Below are positions 54,645 through 63,647 of a stretch of DNA of 64,000 bases, piece after piece. Below the pieces are notes generated by a model, which had not been told where the DNA came from, did no database searches, and worked only from the letters and a program-made list of their open reading frames with translations. The translations under genes and the position numbers were made by a program. Origin of the DNA: Primorskyibacter flagellatus. Lineage in GTDB: Bacteria; Pseudomonadota; Alphaproteobacteria; Rhodobacterales; Rhodobacteraceae. Location: NCBI RefSeq assembly GCF_014638275.1, contig NZ_BMFJ01000001.1, forward strand, positions 2,096,338 through 2,160,337, given 5' to 3'. Position 1 is the first letter of the stretch. Each line of letters opens with the position of its first letter.

Positions 54645-55305
54645 GCAGCATCCCCGGCGTCTCGATCCGCAGCCGCACCGGGCCGGAGGTGACGCGGTTG
54701 GAGGTGCCGGTGCGGTCGTCCGGGCGCAGGGTCAGCCCGTCGATCGGCCAGTCGATGCCTTCGGAGCGGCCCCGAACCTCGGCCAGCGGGTAGAGCGACA
54801 GCCGGTCCCCGGCGGTCAGTTGCAGGGTGAGGTCGGGCGGACAGAGACAGAGCACGTCCTCCGCCCCCGCCAGCACGCAACGCCGGTCCGGGTGTCGCGC
54901 CAACACCGTCAGCGCGGCCAGCTGGTGGTCGATCCGCCCGCCAAGGAAGCCCGCGCCAACGACAACCGGCGCGCGCGTCATCCTCAGCGCCTTGTCGAAA
55001 TCGGTGGTTTCCTGTTCGGTCACGTGGTGCAGTGTGGCGGGGTCCAGCCGGGCGCGGTCGGCCCCTTTCAGACTGTCGAAGTCACCGATCACCGCATCCG
55101 GGGTCAGACCCGCCGCCAGCGCAAGCCCCGCGCCACCGTCCGCGGCCACCACCGGCGCGCCCTGCAAGGCAGGCTCCGCACGCAGGAAGGACAGGACCTC
55201 TGCCGCCTCCGCTCCCGCGCCGCCGACCATCAGGACCGGGCGGTCGGCGTTCACCACATGTTCAGGGCCGTTGCGGCATAATTCGGTCAGATCGGAGCGC
55301 TGCAT
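54562..55305 (-). CDS. Thiamine diphosphokinase
   Basis: 247 residues. VAADGGAGLALAAGLTPDAVIGDFDSL (about 51-77) is the ATP/thiamine-binding signature, followed by QETTDFDKAL (about 95) and GFLGGRIDHQLAAL (about 117). Makes thiamine diphosphate from thiamine. The start at MQRSDLTELC is chosen because earlier in-frame codons read into the promoter region. Tail-to-tail overlap of 83 bases with the EamA gene is unusual, and the end of one of them may be extended. Confidence 0.88.
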   Translation of the reverse strand: MQRSDLTELCRNGPEHVVNADRPVLMVGGAGAEAAEVLSFLRAEPALQGAPVVAADGGAGLALAAGLTPDAVIGDFDSLKGADRARLDPATLHHVTEQETTDFDKALRMTRAPVVVGAGFLGGRIDHQLAALTVLARHPDRRCVLAGAEDVLCLCPPDLTLQLTAGDRLSLYPLAEVRGRSEGIDWPIDGLTLRPDDRTGTSNRVTSGPVRLRIETPGMLLILPRPALRPLLEALSRSAAQWPSPAG

Positions 55306-55470
55306 TGTCGTCAATCCGGGGTCAAAGTGGACAGCTACCATGAAATTGTCACAAAATGAGACGACCCATTCCTTAGATTCGAACCTGTTGGGTCGCATGG
55401 TCTGGTCGCAAGAGGTGGCAAATACGAGCAGTCCCACCCAAGTGGCGCATGACAAGAAGCGAGTATCAAC

Positions 55471-57906
55471 GTGGCTGAGTCAAACAAAATCCTGACCGTG
55501 TCCTACGGGACCTTCTCCTGCACGCTGGAGGGGTTCGATGACGCCTTCACCACCATGAAGGCGATTGCGGAATACTTCCGCGATCTCGCTGCGGACGACC
55601 GCTACTTCGGTGCCGAACCGCCGACCCCCGATCCCGAACTGCTGGCCCAGCTTGCCAGCCGCGCCGCCGCCCGCCGGGTCGAGGCACGCCGGAGCGACGA
55701 CGGGATCGTGCTGCGCCAGGACAAGACCGCCCTGCCGGTCGAGGACGCCGTGACGGATGAAGCCGCGCCGGCGGCCGATGCGCCCGTTGCGGAAGCTCCG
55801 GTCGCAGCCGCGCCCGTTTCCGAACCCGTCGCCGAGACCCCCGCGCCCGAAGCCGTGACCTCTCCTGCCCCCGCGCCGGAAGAGATCAGCGCGCCTGTCG
55901 CCACTGATGAAGATACCGAGGCTGATGCCTTCGAGGATGTCGTGGAAGAAGAGGTTGCGCCGGTCGAAGCCGTTGCGGACGAAACCGTTTCCGCGCCCGA
56001 GACAGAGGCATCCGCCACGCCGAAGGGCCTTGCCCGCCCCGCGCGCCATGTGGTGGTGACCGCACCGCGCACCGCCCCTGCCCGCCCGCGTGTCCGTGTG
56101 ACCGCAACAACCCAGCCGGCCCGCCCCGCTGCGCCGCGCCCGGCGCCGCATCCGGATGCCAATTCTGTCGCAGCCAAGCTGCAGCGGATCCGCGACGTGG
56201 TCTCCCGCGATCAGGCGGCGATGACGGCTGCCGGGTTCAGCGAAGATCAGCACGCCGACGACACCGGTGCCCGCGCCTATGCCGAGGAATTCGAAACCGA
56301 AGCCGACATGATCGAACCGGCCGCCGCCCTGATGCCGGACGTGGCCGACGACGCGGGTTCCGAAGATGACGCCGACGTGGGGGAAGCCCCGGTCGTTGCC
56401 GAAGAACAGACGGAAGACGCCGACGACGCGGTAGAGATGGATTTCTCCTTCCTCGACGACGATGTCGCCGAAGAACTCGAACCCGAGGTCGCGGAAGAGT
56501 CCGACGACATCGACCTCAGCGCCGCAATGGCCATCGCCAACACCCCCGACGCCGATGAGGCGGAGGCGGAGGACATCGCCGACGCGGACGAGGCCGCCGC
56601 GCCCGAGGTGGCCGAAACCGCCCCTATGCCCCAGCCCCGCCCGGTGGCCCGTGTCGTCAAGGTCAAGCGCAGCGACTTCGAAGCTGCCGTCCGCGACGGC
56701 GTGATCGAGGCCGAGGATGAGGATCAGGACGAAACGTCCGCGGCCATTGCCGGGGTCGAATTCGGCGAAAGCTCCCTTAGCCCCGAGGATGAGGCGGAAC
56801 TGCAGAGTGAACTGAAGGCCCTCGAAGCCGAGATCGCACGCGACTCCGCCGGACGCAGCTCCGATGTTGCGGACGTGGTGGCCGAGGACGAGGGTGACGA
56901 GGACACGGACTTCTGGGCCGAGGAGGACGATGTCCTGGCCGGTGACGCCTCCGACGACTTTGCGGATGACGCGGAAGAGGATGACGCGGACGAGGCATGG
57001 GCCGACGACTTCGCCGCAGACGAGGACGGCGAAGACGATTTCGACCGGGGAGAGGCGGAGTATGACGCCGAGGCCGCCGATGCAGAGTTCGACGATGTCG
57101 AGATGGACGACGAAGAGGACGACGCGCCCGCCGCGCCAGTGAATCCGCGCAGCCGCCTGCTGCGTCGCGCCGATGACGACATGGACCGCATCCTCGCCGA
57201 AACCAACAACCAGCTTGGCGACACTGACGGGACACGCCGCCGCAGCGCAATCGCGCATCTGCGCGCCGCCGTGGCCGCGACCAAGGCCGAAAAGCAGGCC
57301 GGGACCGATCTGGACGACGATGCGGACGAGGAAACCGACGCCTATCGCGACGACCTGGCGCAGGTCGTGCGCCCCCGCCGCCCGGTGGTGCGCAGCGAAG
57401 GTCAGGCCCGCCGGGCCGAGGATCGCCCCGCCCCGCTGAAACTGGTGGCGGAGCAGCGGGTCGACCGCGAAACCGTGACGGAGGGCCGCCCCGTGCGCCC
57501 GCGCCGGGTCCGTGTCTCCGACCTCGCCGCGAAGGCCGAGGCGCAGGAGAACGCTGTCGCCGCCCGCGACGACATGGACCACGAAGCAGAGGCGCACGCA
57601 CGCGCCGCCGCCGCCCATGCCGCATCGTTCAACGAATTCGCTGACCGCGTCGGCGCGGTGGACCTGCCCGACATCCTCGAAGCGGCAGCATCCTACCTGG
57701 CCTTCGTGGAAGGGCGCGACCAGTTCACCCGCCCGCAGCTGATGTTCAAGGCACGGCAGGCACTGGACGAGGAATTCTCGCGTGAGGACGGGCTGCGCTA
57801 CTTTGGCCGCCTGCTGCGCGAGGGCAAGCTGCGCAAGGTTGCGGCGGGGCATTTCGCGGTCTCTGACCGGATCAACTTCCGGCCCGAGGAACGCGCCGCC
57901 GGCTGA
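55471..57906 (+). CDS. Large acidic protein of unknown function, conserved termini
   Basis: 811 residues from a GTG start. The N-terminus (about 1-75, NKILTVSYGTFSCTLEGFDD and DDRYFGAEPPTPD) and C-terminus (about 715-811, DILEAAASYLAFVEGRDQFT and EDGLRYFGRLLREGKLRKV) look folded. Between them is a low-complexity region rich in Asp, Glu and Ala, with basic patches. No signal peptide, membrane segment or known domain. Similar termini occur in Rhodobacteraceae hypothetical proteins, from memory. The ribosome binding site is weak. Confidence 0.82.
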   Translation: MAESNKILTVSYGTFSCTLEGFDDAFTTMKAIAEYFRDLAADDRYFGAEPPTPDPELLAQLASRAAARRVEARRSDDGIVLRQDKTALPVEDAVTDEAAPAADAPVAEAPVAAAPVSEPVAETPAPEAVTSPAPAPEEISAPVATDEDTEADAFEDVVEEEVAPVEAVADETVSAPETEASATPKGLARPARHVVVTAPRTAPARPRVRVTATTQPARPAAPRPAPHPDANSVAAKLQRIRDVVSRDQAAMTAAGFSEDQHADDTGARAYAEEFETEADMIEPAAALMPDVADDAGSEDDADVGEAPVVAEEQTEDADDAVEMDFSFLDDDVAEELEPEVAEESDDIDLSAAMAIANTPDADEAEAEDIADADEAAAPEVAETAPMPQPRPVARVVKVKRSDFEAAVRDGVIEAEDEDQDETSAAIAGVEFGESSLSPEDEAELQSELKALEAEIARDSAGRSSDVADVVAEDEGDEDTDFWAEEDDVLAGDASDDFADDAEEDDADEAWADDFAADEDGEDDFDRGEAEYDAEAADAEFDDVEMDDEEDDAPAAPVNPRSRLLRRADDDMDRILAETNNQLGDTDGTRRRSAIAHLRAAVAATKAEKQAGTDLDDDADEETDAYRDDLAQVVRPRRPVVRSEGQARRAEDRPAPLKLVAEQRVDRETVTEGRPVRPRRVRVSDLAAKAEAQENAVAARDDMDHEAEAHARAAAAHAASFNEFADRVGAVDLPDILEAAASYLAFVEGRDQFTRPQLMFKARQALDEEFSREDGLRYFGRLLREGKLRKVAAGHFAVSDRINFRPEERAAG

Positions 57907-57929
57907 CCGGGGCCGACCTTTCAGACATG

Positions 57930-57959
57930 GAAACAGCCGGTCTCAGCGCCGGCTGTTTC
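57930..57959 (+). terminator. Intrinsic terminator after the acidic protein gene
   Basis: GAAACAGCCGG and CCGGCTGTTTC form an 11-bp perfect stem with an 8-base loop, followed by GCATTTCG. The TTT inside the stem base acts as a short T tract. It lies 24 bases after the stop codon. Confidence 0.8.
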
Positions 57960-58038
57960 GCATTTCGGGGGGACAAAGCTTGCCAGCAGACACGCCGCCG
58001 GGCAATCTGAATCCACGAACAAACAGGGAACGATCGAG

Positions 58039-58902
58039 ATGGGCAATATCGCCGTTCTGGGCGCCACCGGCGTCTACGCCCGCCACCTGATACCCCGCCT
58101 CGCGGAGGATGGGCATGTCGTCACCGCCCTCGTCCGGTCCGCCGATCGCGCGGCAACGGCGCGCGCGCTCGGGGCAGAGGTCCGCATCGCAGACATCTTC
58201 GATGCGGACAGCCTGACGCTCGGGCTGGCGGGAGCGGAGCTTTGCATCAACCTCGCAACCGCACTGCCCGGGCCATCGGGACGCGGCTCCTTCGCCGATA
58301 ACGACCGGCTGCGGCGCGACGGGGTTCCGGTGCTGCTCATGGCGCTCGAACAGGCCGGGGTGCCGCGGCTGATCCAGCAGAGCATCGCGATGATCGCCTC
58401 CTCCGCCACCCCGACCGACGGCACGATCAGCCCGGACCCGCAGGGCGACGGGCCCGCCGCCAGCGCCTTTCGCGCAGCGCTTGAAATGGAGCGGGCGGTT
58501 CAGGCGAGCGCGACGGACTGGATGATCCTGCGCGGCGGGCTGTTCTACGGCCCCGGCACCGGGTTCGACGAAACGTGGTTCGCCCAGGCGGCGACGGGCA
58601 AGCTGACCCTGCCCGGCGACGGGTCGGAGATTGTCAGCCTGATCCACATCTCCGACATGGCTGCCGCGACCGCCCGCGCGGTGACCCGCTGGCACAGCCG
58701 CAGCACGATTGCGATCACCGACGACGCCCCGGTCAGCTGGCACGACCTTTTCACGCACATCGCCACGCTTGCCGGTGGCCCCACACCACAGGTCGGCGGG
58801 CCACCCCGCTTCCCGTCCTTCCCGGTCTCCAACGCCCGCGCGAGGGACCTGCTCGGCTGGAGGCCGCACTTTGCGAGCTACCGTAGCGGGCTGGCGCGCT
58901 GA
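58039..58902 (+). CDS. NAD(P)-binding (atypical SDR) protein
   Basis: 287 residues. Rossmann motif VLGATGVYARHL (GxxGxxA/G form) at 6-17, then VRSADR and a VRIADIFD strand. QQSIAMIAS corresponds to the catalytic serine region, but the Tyr-x3-Lys pair of active SDRs is not clear; the segment ALEMERAVQASATDWMILRGGLFYGPGTG resembles NmrA-like or atypical SDRs. Substrate unknown. A well-spaced purine-rich GGGAACGATCGAG lies before the ATG. Confidence 0.82.
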   Translation: MGNIAVLGATGVYARHLIPRLAEDGHVVTALVRSADRAATARALGAEVRIADIFDADSLTLGLAGAELCINLATALPGPSGRGSFADNDRLRRDGVPVLLMALEQAGVPRLIQQSIAMIASSATPTDGTISPDPQGDGPAASAFRAALEMERAVQASATDWMILRGGLFYGPGTGFDETWFAQAATGKLTLPGDGSEIVSLIHISDMAAATARAVTRWHSRSTIAITDDAPVSWHDLFTHIATLAGGPTPQVGGPPRFPSFPVSNARARDLLGWRPHFASYRSGLAR

Positions 58903-58908
58903 AACCTC

Positions 58909-58971
58909 TTTGGCCTTGAAAATACTCCGAGGGATCTGAGCCCGAACGAGCTCAAAGGGGGCAAGGCCCCC
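58909..58971 (+). repeat. Family M copy 5 (divergent) with GC hairpin
   Basis: Reads TTTGGCCTTGAAAATACTCC then GAGGG, followed by TGAGC/GCTCA and the hairpin GGGGGC-AAG-GCCCCC (58957-58971). The hairpin corresponds to the one in copy 2. It lies between two convergent genes. Confidence 0.65.
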
Positions 58972-58993
58972 GTATCGCCGCCGGCCACCCGTA

Positions 58994-59782
58994 TCAGAAG
59001 ACCGGCTTGCGCCCCGCCATGTTGGCAGCGACGATTTCCTTCTGATGCGCGCCGCCGATCAGCTTGGCCTGTTCGACCGATTCCGCCATCAGAACCTCCG
59101 CTTCGGAGGCACCGCTTTCCGCCTGCGCAATCAGCGACTTGGCGAGCCGGGTGGCCGAAGGCGACTTCTCCGCGATCAGCGTCACGATCTCCAGTGCGCG
59201 GGCGTGCGGATCATCGGCGATCTCGGTCACGAAACCCCAATCGAGCCCCTTCTCCGCCGCGACAGGTTCGGCCGTGTAGGTCATCAGCCGGATCACGTCC
59301 GACCGCATCAGCGTCGGCATAAGCACCATGCCCCCCATGTCGGGGACGAGGCCCCATTTGGCCTCCATCACCGCGAATTTCGTGCCCGGCGCGGCGATGC
59401 GCACATCCGCGCCAAGCGCCAACTGGAAGCCCGCGCCAAACGCGACACCCTGCACGGCGGCTATCACCGGGACCGGCACCTTGCGCCAGATCATCGCGAC
59501 TTCCTGCATGAGGTTGGAGTCTCCGTGCGTGCGCTTCACGATCCGGTCGGTCTGGTCCCCGCCCGAGGCGTGCTTGCCGAAGCTCGCCACGTCGAGTCCG
59601 GCGCAGAAGGCGCGGCCCTCGCCCGACAACAGCACTGCGCGGATCTCGTCATTGCCGACCAGCGCCTCCCCGGCGGCGACGATGGCCTCGGCCATGTCGG
59701 GGTCGACCGCGTTCATCTTGTCGGCGCGGGTCAGGGTGACGTGGGCGACGTGGTCGCGGATTTCGGTGATAACTCGGGTCAT
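58994..59782 (-). CDS. Crotonase/enoyl-CoA hydratase family protein
   Basis: 262 residues. LLSGEGRAFCAGLDVASF (about 57-74) and AVQGVAFGAGFQLALGADVRIA (about 104-125) form the CoA and oxyanion sites; catalytic region EAKWGLVPDMGGMVLMP has Asp where hydratases have the second Glu, a pattern seen in isomerases and other crotonases. GGGAGGACC precedes the ATG. Paralogue of the gene at 9.9 kb. Confidence 0.87.
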   Translation of the reverse strand: MTRVITEIRDHVAHVTLTRADKMNAVDPDMAEAIVAAGEALVGNDEIRAVLLSGEGRAFCAGLDVASFGKHASGGDQTDRIVKRTHGDSNLMQEVAMIWRKVPVPVIAAVQGVAFGAGFQLALGADVRIAAPGTKFAVMEAKWGLVPDMGGMVLMPTLMRSDVIRLMTYTAEPVAAEKGLDWGFVTEIADDPHARALEIVTLIAEKSPSATRLAKSLIAQAESGASEAEVLMAESVEQAKLIGGAHQKEIVAANMAGRKPVF

Positions 59783-59932
59783 GGCGGTCCTCCCTCGGCC
59801 GGTTCCGGGCGATCCTGCCCGCGCGCGCGGCGAAGCGCCAGCCCCCGGCACGCGGAACTGCGCTCTTGCCCCCTGCCCTGCCGCAGGGTTATCTGCACCA
59901 CCCGCCCCGGCGGGCGAAGAGGAGGATCCGAC

Positions 59933-61054
59933 ATGCCGCCGCGCTACACCCGACTGGTCGACAGCCTGCCTGCCACCGTGCCCTTCGTCGGGCCCGAAAC
60001 GATGGAGCGCGACCGCGGCGCGCCCTTCGACGCCCGGCTTGGCGCCAACGAGAACGTCTTCGGCCCCAGCCCGAAGGCGCTGGAGGCGATGCGCGCGGCG
60101 GATGCGGAGATCTGGAAATACGGGGATTCCACCAGCCACGACCTGCGCCACGCGCTCGCCGCGCATCACGGGGTTGCCGCCACGAACATCGTCGTGGGCG
60201 AGGGGATCGACGGGCTGCTTGGCTACCTCGTCCGGCTGGTGGTGGAGCCGGGCGACACCGTCGTCACCTCTGCCGGGGCCTATCCGACCTTCAACTACCA
60301 TGTGGCAGGTTATGGCGGTGTGCTCACCTCCCTGCCCTTCCGCGACGACCGCGAGGATCTGCCAGCCCTGATCGCCCGCGCGACGGAAACGGGCGCGAAG
60401 CTGGTCTACCTCGCCAATCCCGACAATCCCATGGGCACCTGCTGGAGCGGCGCGGAGATCGCGGCGGCGCTGGACGGGCTGGGTCACGGCTGCCTGCTGG
60501 TGCTGGACGAGGCCTATGCGGAATTCGCGCCCGATGGTTGTGCTGTCGGGCTGCCGGTGGAGGATGAGCGGCTGATCCGGATGCGCACCTTCTCAAAGGC
60601 CTACGGCATGGCGGGGGCGCGGGTCGGATATGCCATCGGGGCGGAACCGCTGATCCGGTCGTTCGAGAAAATCCGCAACCATTTCGGCATGAACCGGTCG
60701 GCGCAGGCGGCAGCGCTCGCGGCGCTGGCGGATCAGGCGTATCTGGCGGATGTGGTCGCGCAGGTCATCGGCTCCCGCGCAGAGATCGCACGGATCGCCG
60801 GAGCATGTGGTCTGCCGGTGATCCCCTCGGCGACGAATTTCGTGACCGTGGACTGCGGCGGAAACGGCGATCTCGCGCGGGCGATGGTCGGAACCCTGGG
60901 TGCACGCGGGATATTCGTGCGCATGCCCTTCGTGGCGCCTCAGGACCGGTGCATCCGGGTCAGCTGCGGGACGGCGGCGGACATGGCAGCGCTAGAGGCG
61001 GCATTCGCCGGGGCGCTGGCCGAGGCACGGGACAAGGTCGGGGCGACGGTCTGA
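59933..61054 (+). CDS. Histidinol-phosphate aminotransferase-like PLP enzyme
   Basis: 373 residues, fold-type I aminotransferase of the HisC branch: ARLGANENVFGPSPKALEAM (about 34-53), YLANPDNPMGT (about 157), LDEAYAEF (about 190) and the PLP lysine in RTFSKAYGMAGARVGY (about 215-230). C-terminal RVSCGT binds the substrate. hisD lies far away and in another operon, so it may be HisC or a general aromatic aminotransferase. Start at the ATG after GGAGG. Confidence 0.88.
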   Translation: MPPRYTRLVDSLPATVPFVGPETMERDRGAPFDARLGANENVFGPSPKALEAMRAADAEIWKYGDSTSHDLRHALAAHHGVAATNIVVGEGIDGLLGYLVRLVVEPGDTVVTSAGAYPTFNYHVAGYGGVLTSLPFRDDREDLPALIARATETGAKLVYLANPDNPMGTCWSGAEIAAALDGLGHGCLLVLDEAYAEFAPDGCAVGLPVEDERLIRMRTFSKAYGMAGARVGYAIGAEPLIRSFEKIRNHFGMNRSAQAAALAALADQAYLADVVAQVIGSRAEIARIAGACGLPVIPSATNFVTVDCGGNGDLARAMVGTLGARGIFVRMPFVAPQDRCIRVSCGTAADMAALEAAFAGALAEARDKVGATV

Positions 61055-61070
61055 GCGGCGGAGGGGCCGC

Positions 61071-61107
61071 CCCCTCACCCTGCCCCTCTCCCCGCGGGGG
61101 GAGAGGG
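61071..61107. repeat. Family A half element
   Basis: CCCCCTCACCC followed by CCCCTCTCCCC-GC-GGGGGGAGAGGG, matching the left arm and its hairpin at 10709-10746. The opposite arm seen there is absent. Confidence 0.75.
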
Positions 61108-61163
61108 AATGGGCCTGTGGCGGGAGGTGCCTGTTCGTTCGGGGCGTCCTCCTGTGGTCAGTC

Positions 61164-61233
61164 CTGTCATCCTCGGGCCTGACCCAAGGATCTCATGCCG
61201 GGAAGATCCTCGGGTCAGGCCCGAGGGTGACAG
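61164..61233. repeat. Dispersed palindromic element, family P copy 3
   Basis: Two 30-base arms (61164-61193 and 61204-61233) with two mismatches around a 10-base spacer. The left arm starts CTGTCATCCTCGGGCCTGAC. The inner bases differ from copies 1 and 2. Confidence 0.88.
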
Positions 61234-61369
61234 TTGCGCCCGAGGATGACGGCGCGCCCGGGACGCGCCGGCAATGCCCCCGAAATCATGCTGCTGAAAT
61301 AGATGATGACCTCGCAGCACACCGCGCTACACTGATCCGAGGGAGGATCCCGACAAGGACCGCTGCACC

Positions 61370-61540
61370 GTGAACGATCACCGCATGGCCTCCGCCCCGG
61401 ACTATACCACCGCCGTCCTCTGGATGGCGCTTCTCAACCTGCTCTGGATGCTGGGTGTGGTCTGGGCGCTGTTCGGGCTGCCCGCCGTGATGGCGGCGGG
61501 CTACGTGCTGAACCTCGGGATCGACCGGCTGCGCCGCTAG
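61370..61540 (+). CDS. Small membrane protein of 56 residues
   Basis: Reads MNDHRMASAPDYTTAVLWMA at the start, then LLNLLWMLGVVWALFGLPAVMAAGYVLNLG in two hydrophobic stretches with a Pro-containing turn, and ends IDRLRR. GTG start with AAGGA ten bases upstream; an ATG five codons later is an alternative. Its stop overlaps the convergent aminotransferase gene by 4 bases. No family recognised. Confidence 0.6.
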   Translation: MNDHRMASAPDYTTAVLWMALLNLLWMLGVVWALFGLPAVMAAGYVLNLGIDRLRR

Positions 61541-62736
61541 GCCGCCGCGATCACCTTGGCCGCCGCACCAAGGGCTCCGGGACCGTGGTGAACGCCGATG
61601 GCCTGCATCCCGGCTTCAAGCGTGCCGAGCATGCCCAGGACCATATGCGCGTTCAGGTGGCCCATGTGGCCGATGCGGAAGAACCCCTCGCCGCGCGGGT
61701 CTTCCTTCGTCTCCATGCCAAGACCGATGCCAAGGGTTACACCCGCGTTGTTTGCGACCCACTGCCGCAGCGCCGACCCGTTGCGTTCGCCAAGGCCAAG
61801 CGCGGTGACGGCGTGGCTGCGCAAGGCGCGGTCGGCGACGTTGAGGCGCAGCGCCCCATTGTCAGAAGACCAGGCTTCGCAGGCAGCCCAGATGGCCTCT
61901 GCCAGTGTGACATGGCGTTTCCAGACCTGCTCCATCCCCTCGTCGTGCAGCAGGGTGAGCGAGGCACGCAGGCCGAAGAGGTGGTGGGTCGGCGCCGTGC
62001 CACCGAAGAACTGGTAAAAGAAATCCGGGTCGATACGCGGCGTCCAGTCCCAGTAGCGGGAGACGCGGGGCATGGCTTTGCGCACTTGCTCCGCGCGCGG
62101 ACCGACGAAGACGAAGGACAGGCCCGGCGGGACCATCAGGCCTTTCTGCGATCCGGTGACGGCGATATCGACGCCCCAGGCGTCCATCTGGAATTCCTCG
62201 CATCCCATGGAGGCGATGCAGTCCGCCATCAGCAGCGCCGGGTGTCCGGCGGCATCCATGGCGGCGCGCAGCGGTCGCGGGTCGTTCAGCAACGACGTCG
62301 CGGTGTCGACATGACTGAACAGGACGGCCTTGTATTCGTGGGATGTGTCGGCCTTCAACGCCTCCTCCAGCCGGGTGGCGTCGATGCCGGTCTTGGTGCC
62401 GAAGTCGATCTTGTCGGCGGTGATGCCCAGCCCTTCGGCCATGTCGGCCCAGCCATGGCCGAACCGCCCGGTGACGCAGACCAGCACCTTGTCGCCGGGG
62501 CCGGCGATATTGGTCAGCGAGGCCTCCCACGCGCCGTGGCCGTTGGCGATGTAGATTGCCACTTTGCCGTCGGTGCGCGCGACCTTCTTGAGGTCCGGCA
62601 CCATGCCCTGCACCATGGTCACGATATCGCCTTCGTAGATGTTCGGCGCGGGCTGGTGCATCGCCTGCAACACCGCGTCGGGCATGACGGAGGGACCGGG
62701 AATGGCAAGGTAGGGGCGGCCTGCGGCAAGGGACAT
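61537..62736 (-). CDS. Alanine-glyoxylate/serine-glyoxylate aminotransferase family protein
   Basis: 399 residues, class V aminotransferase. IPGPSVMPDAVLQAM at the start, GHGAWEASLTNIAGPGD (about 65-81), LLMADCIASMG (about 168) and the PLP lysine in AVTGSQKGLMVPPGL (about 192-206). C-terminal RIGHMGHLN binds the carboxylate. Could act in the serine cycle, photorespiration-like glyoxylate use, or on a taurine-type substrate; not decidable here. Confidence 0.9.
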   Translation of the reverse strand: MSLAAGRPYLAIPGPSVMPDAVLQAMHQPAPNIYEGDIVTMVQGMVPDLKKVARTDGKVAIYIANGHGAWEASLTNIAGPGDKVLVCVTGRFGHGWADMAEGLGITADKIDFGTKTGIDATRLEEALKADTSHEYKAVLFSHVDTATSLLNDPRPLRAAMDAAGHPALLMADCIASMGCEEFQMDAWGVDIAVTGSQKGLMVPPGLSFVFVGPRAEQVRKAMPRVSRYWDWTPRIDPDFFYQFFGGTAPTHHLFGLRASLTLLHDEGMEQVWKRHVTLAEAIWAACEAWSSDNGALRLNVADRALRSHAVTALGLGERNGSALRQWVANNAGVTLGIGLGMETKEDPRGEGFFRIGHMGHLNAHMVLGMLGTLEAGMQAIGVHHGPGALGAAAKVIAAA

Positions 62737-62945
62737 CTGGCACCTGTGGAATTTTCAACCGCGCCAGTGTTAGCGAGGCTTTTCACAGGGTCAATCGCAG
62801 GGGGATGATATTTGGTGATGGTCAACCTAACGCAAACCGTGGGACCGGATTGCAGGCAGCGCAGGGCCCGCTTTGCTTGCCTGCGACGGCTCTGTCGCCT
62901 ACATGGGCCCCTACATGGCAAAGACCGGGACGGACCGGGCAGGAT

Positions 62946-63647
62946 ATGGACGGCAACCGGGGACGCATGGGCCTGATTTCGCGGATACAGGACTGGGAAC
63001 GGGGGCTGCGCGCCTCTCTCAACGTCGACCTGTCGACGCCGGAGAACCGGCGGCGCGCGGCAATCTATAACCTGTTCTTTGACCACGCGGTCCTGCGCAT
63101 CCTCTGGACCAACTTCTTCGAGATCGCACCGGGGGTCTACCGGTCCAACCACCCGACCCATGCGCGGTTCGCAAAGATGAAAGCGCTTGGCATCCGCACC
63201 GTGCTGAACCTGCGCGGGGCCGGAGGGGCGGCGCATTACCTTGTGGAACAGGAAAGCTGCGCGGCACTGGGCCTTGGTCTGGTGGACGTGACCCTGCAGG
63301 CGCGTTCCGCTGCCCCGGCGGAGGATATCCTTTCGGTGATCGCCGCGTTCCGGACAATCGAGAAACCCTTCGTCATGCATTGCAAGTCCGGCGCGGACCG
63401 GGCCGGGTTCGCCAGCACGATCTACCTGATGGTGAACGAGGGGGAGCCGCTGGAGAAGGCCCGGCGGATGCTGTCGCCGCGCTACCTGCATTTCCGATTT
63501 ACCAAGACGGGGATACTCGACCACATCCTCGACAGCTACGGCTTGGCCGAGGCACGCACCGGCATCGGGTTCGAGGACTGGGTGCGCACCGCCTATGATC
63601 CGGCCGTCCTTCAGGCGGAGTTCGACGCCGGGCGGCGCGCGACATGA
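62946..63647 (+). CDS. Protein-tyrosine phosphatase family protein
   Basis: 233 residues. The phosphatase loop HCKSGADRAG (Cx5R, about 140-149) is intact, with an upstream VYRSNHPTHARFAKMKALGIRTVLNLRG region like that of bacterial dual-specificity/Siw14-type phosphatases. Located before an MsbA-like ABC exporter, with ATGA overlap, so it may act on a lipid or phosphate group of the envelope. Start at the ATG with GGGCAGG nearby; another ATG is seven codons later. Confidence 0.85.
   Translation: MDGNRGRMGLISRIQDWERGLRASLNVDLSTPENRRRAAIYNLFFDHAVLRILWTNFFEIAPGVYRSNHPTHARFAKMKALGIRTVLNLRGAGGAAHYLVEQESCAALGLGLVDVTLQARSAAPAEDILSVIAAFRTIEKPFVMHCKSGADRAGFASTIYLMVNEGEPLEKARRMLSPRYLHFRFTKTGILDHILDSYGLAEARTGIGFEDWVRTAYDPAVLQAEFDAGRRAT

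Larger units (their letters stand above)
61055..61369. other. Repeat-rich intergenic region
   Basis: Holds a family A half element and family P copy 3, listed separately. A further GCCCGAGGATGACGGC at about 61237 repeats the end of family P. The rest (about 61250-61340) has no obvious promoter; the start of the small membrane gene follows. Confidence 0.6.

Noticed and set aside
55306-55470. Thiamine (TPP) riboswitch beside the thiamine diphosphokinase gene
   Set aside because: No THI-box-like sequence was seen upstream of the gene.
55480-57852. A 790-codon open frame on the strand opposite the acidic protein gene
   Set aside because: It mirrors the coding strand of a GC-rich gene with Asp/Glu/Ala codons, giving Arg/Val/Gly/His-rich nonsense without any domain; no ribosome binding site.
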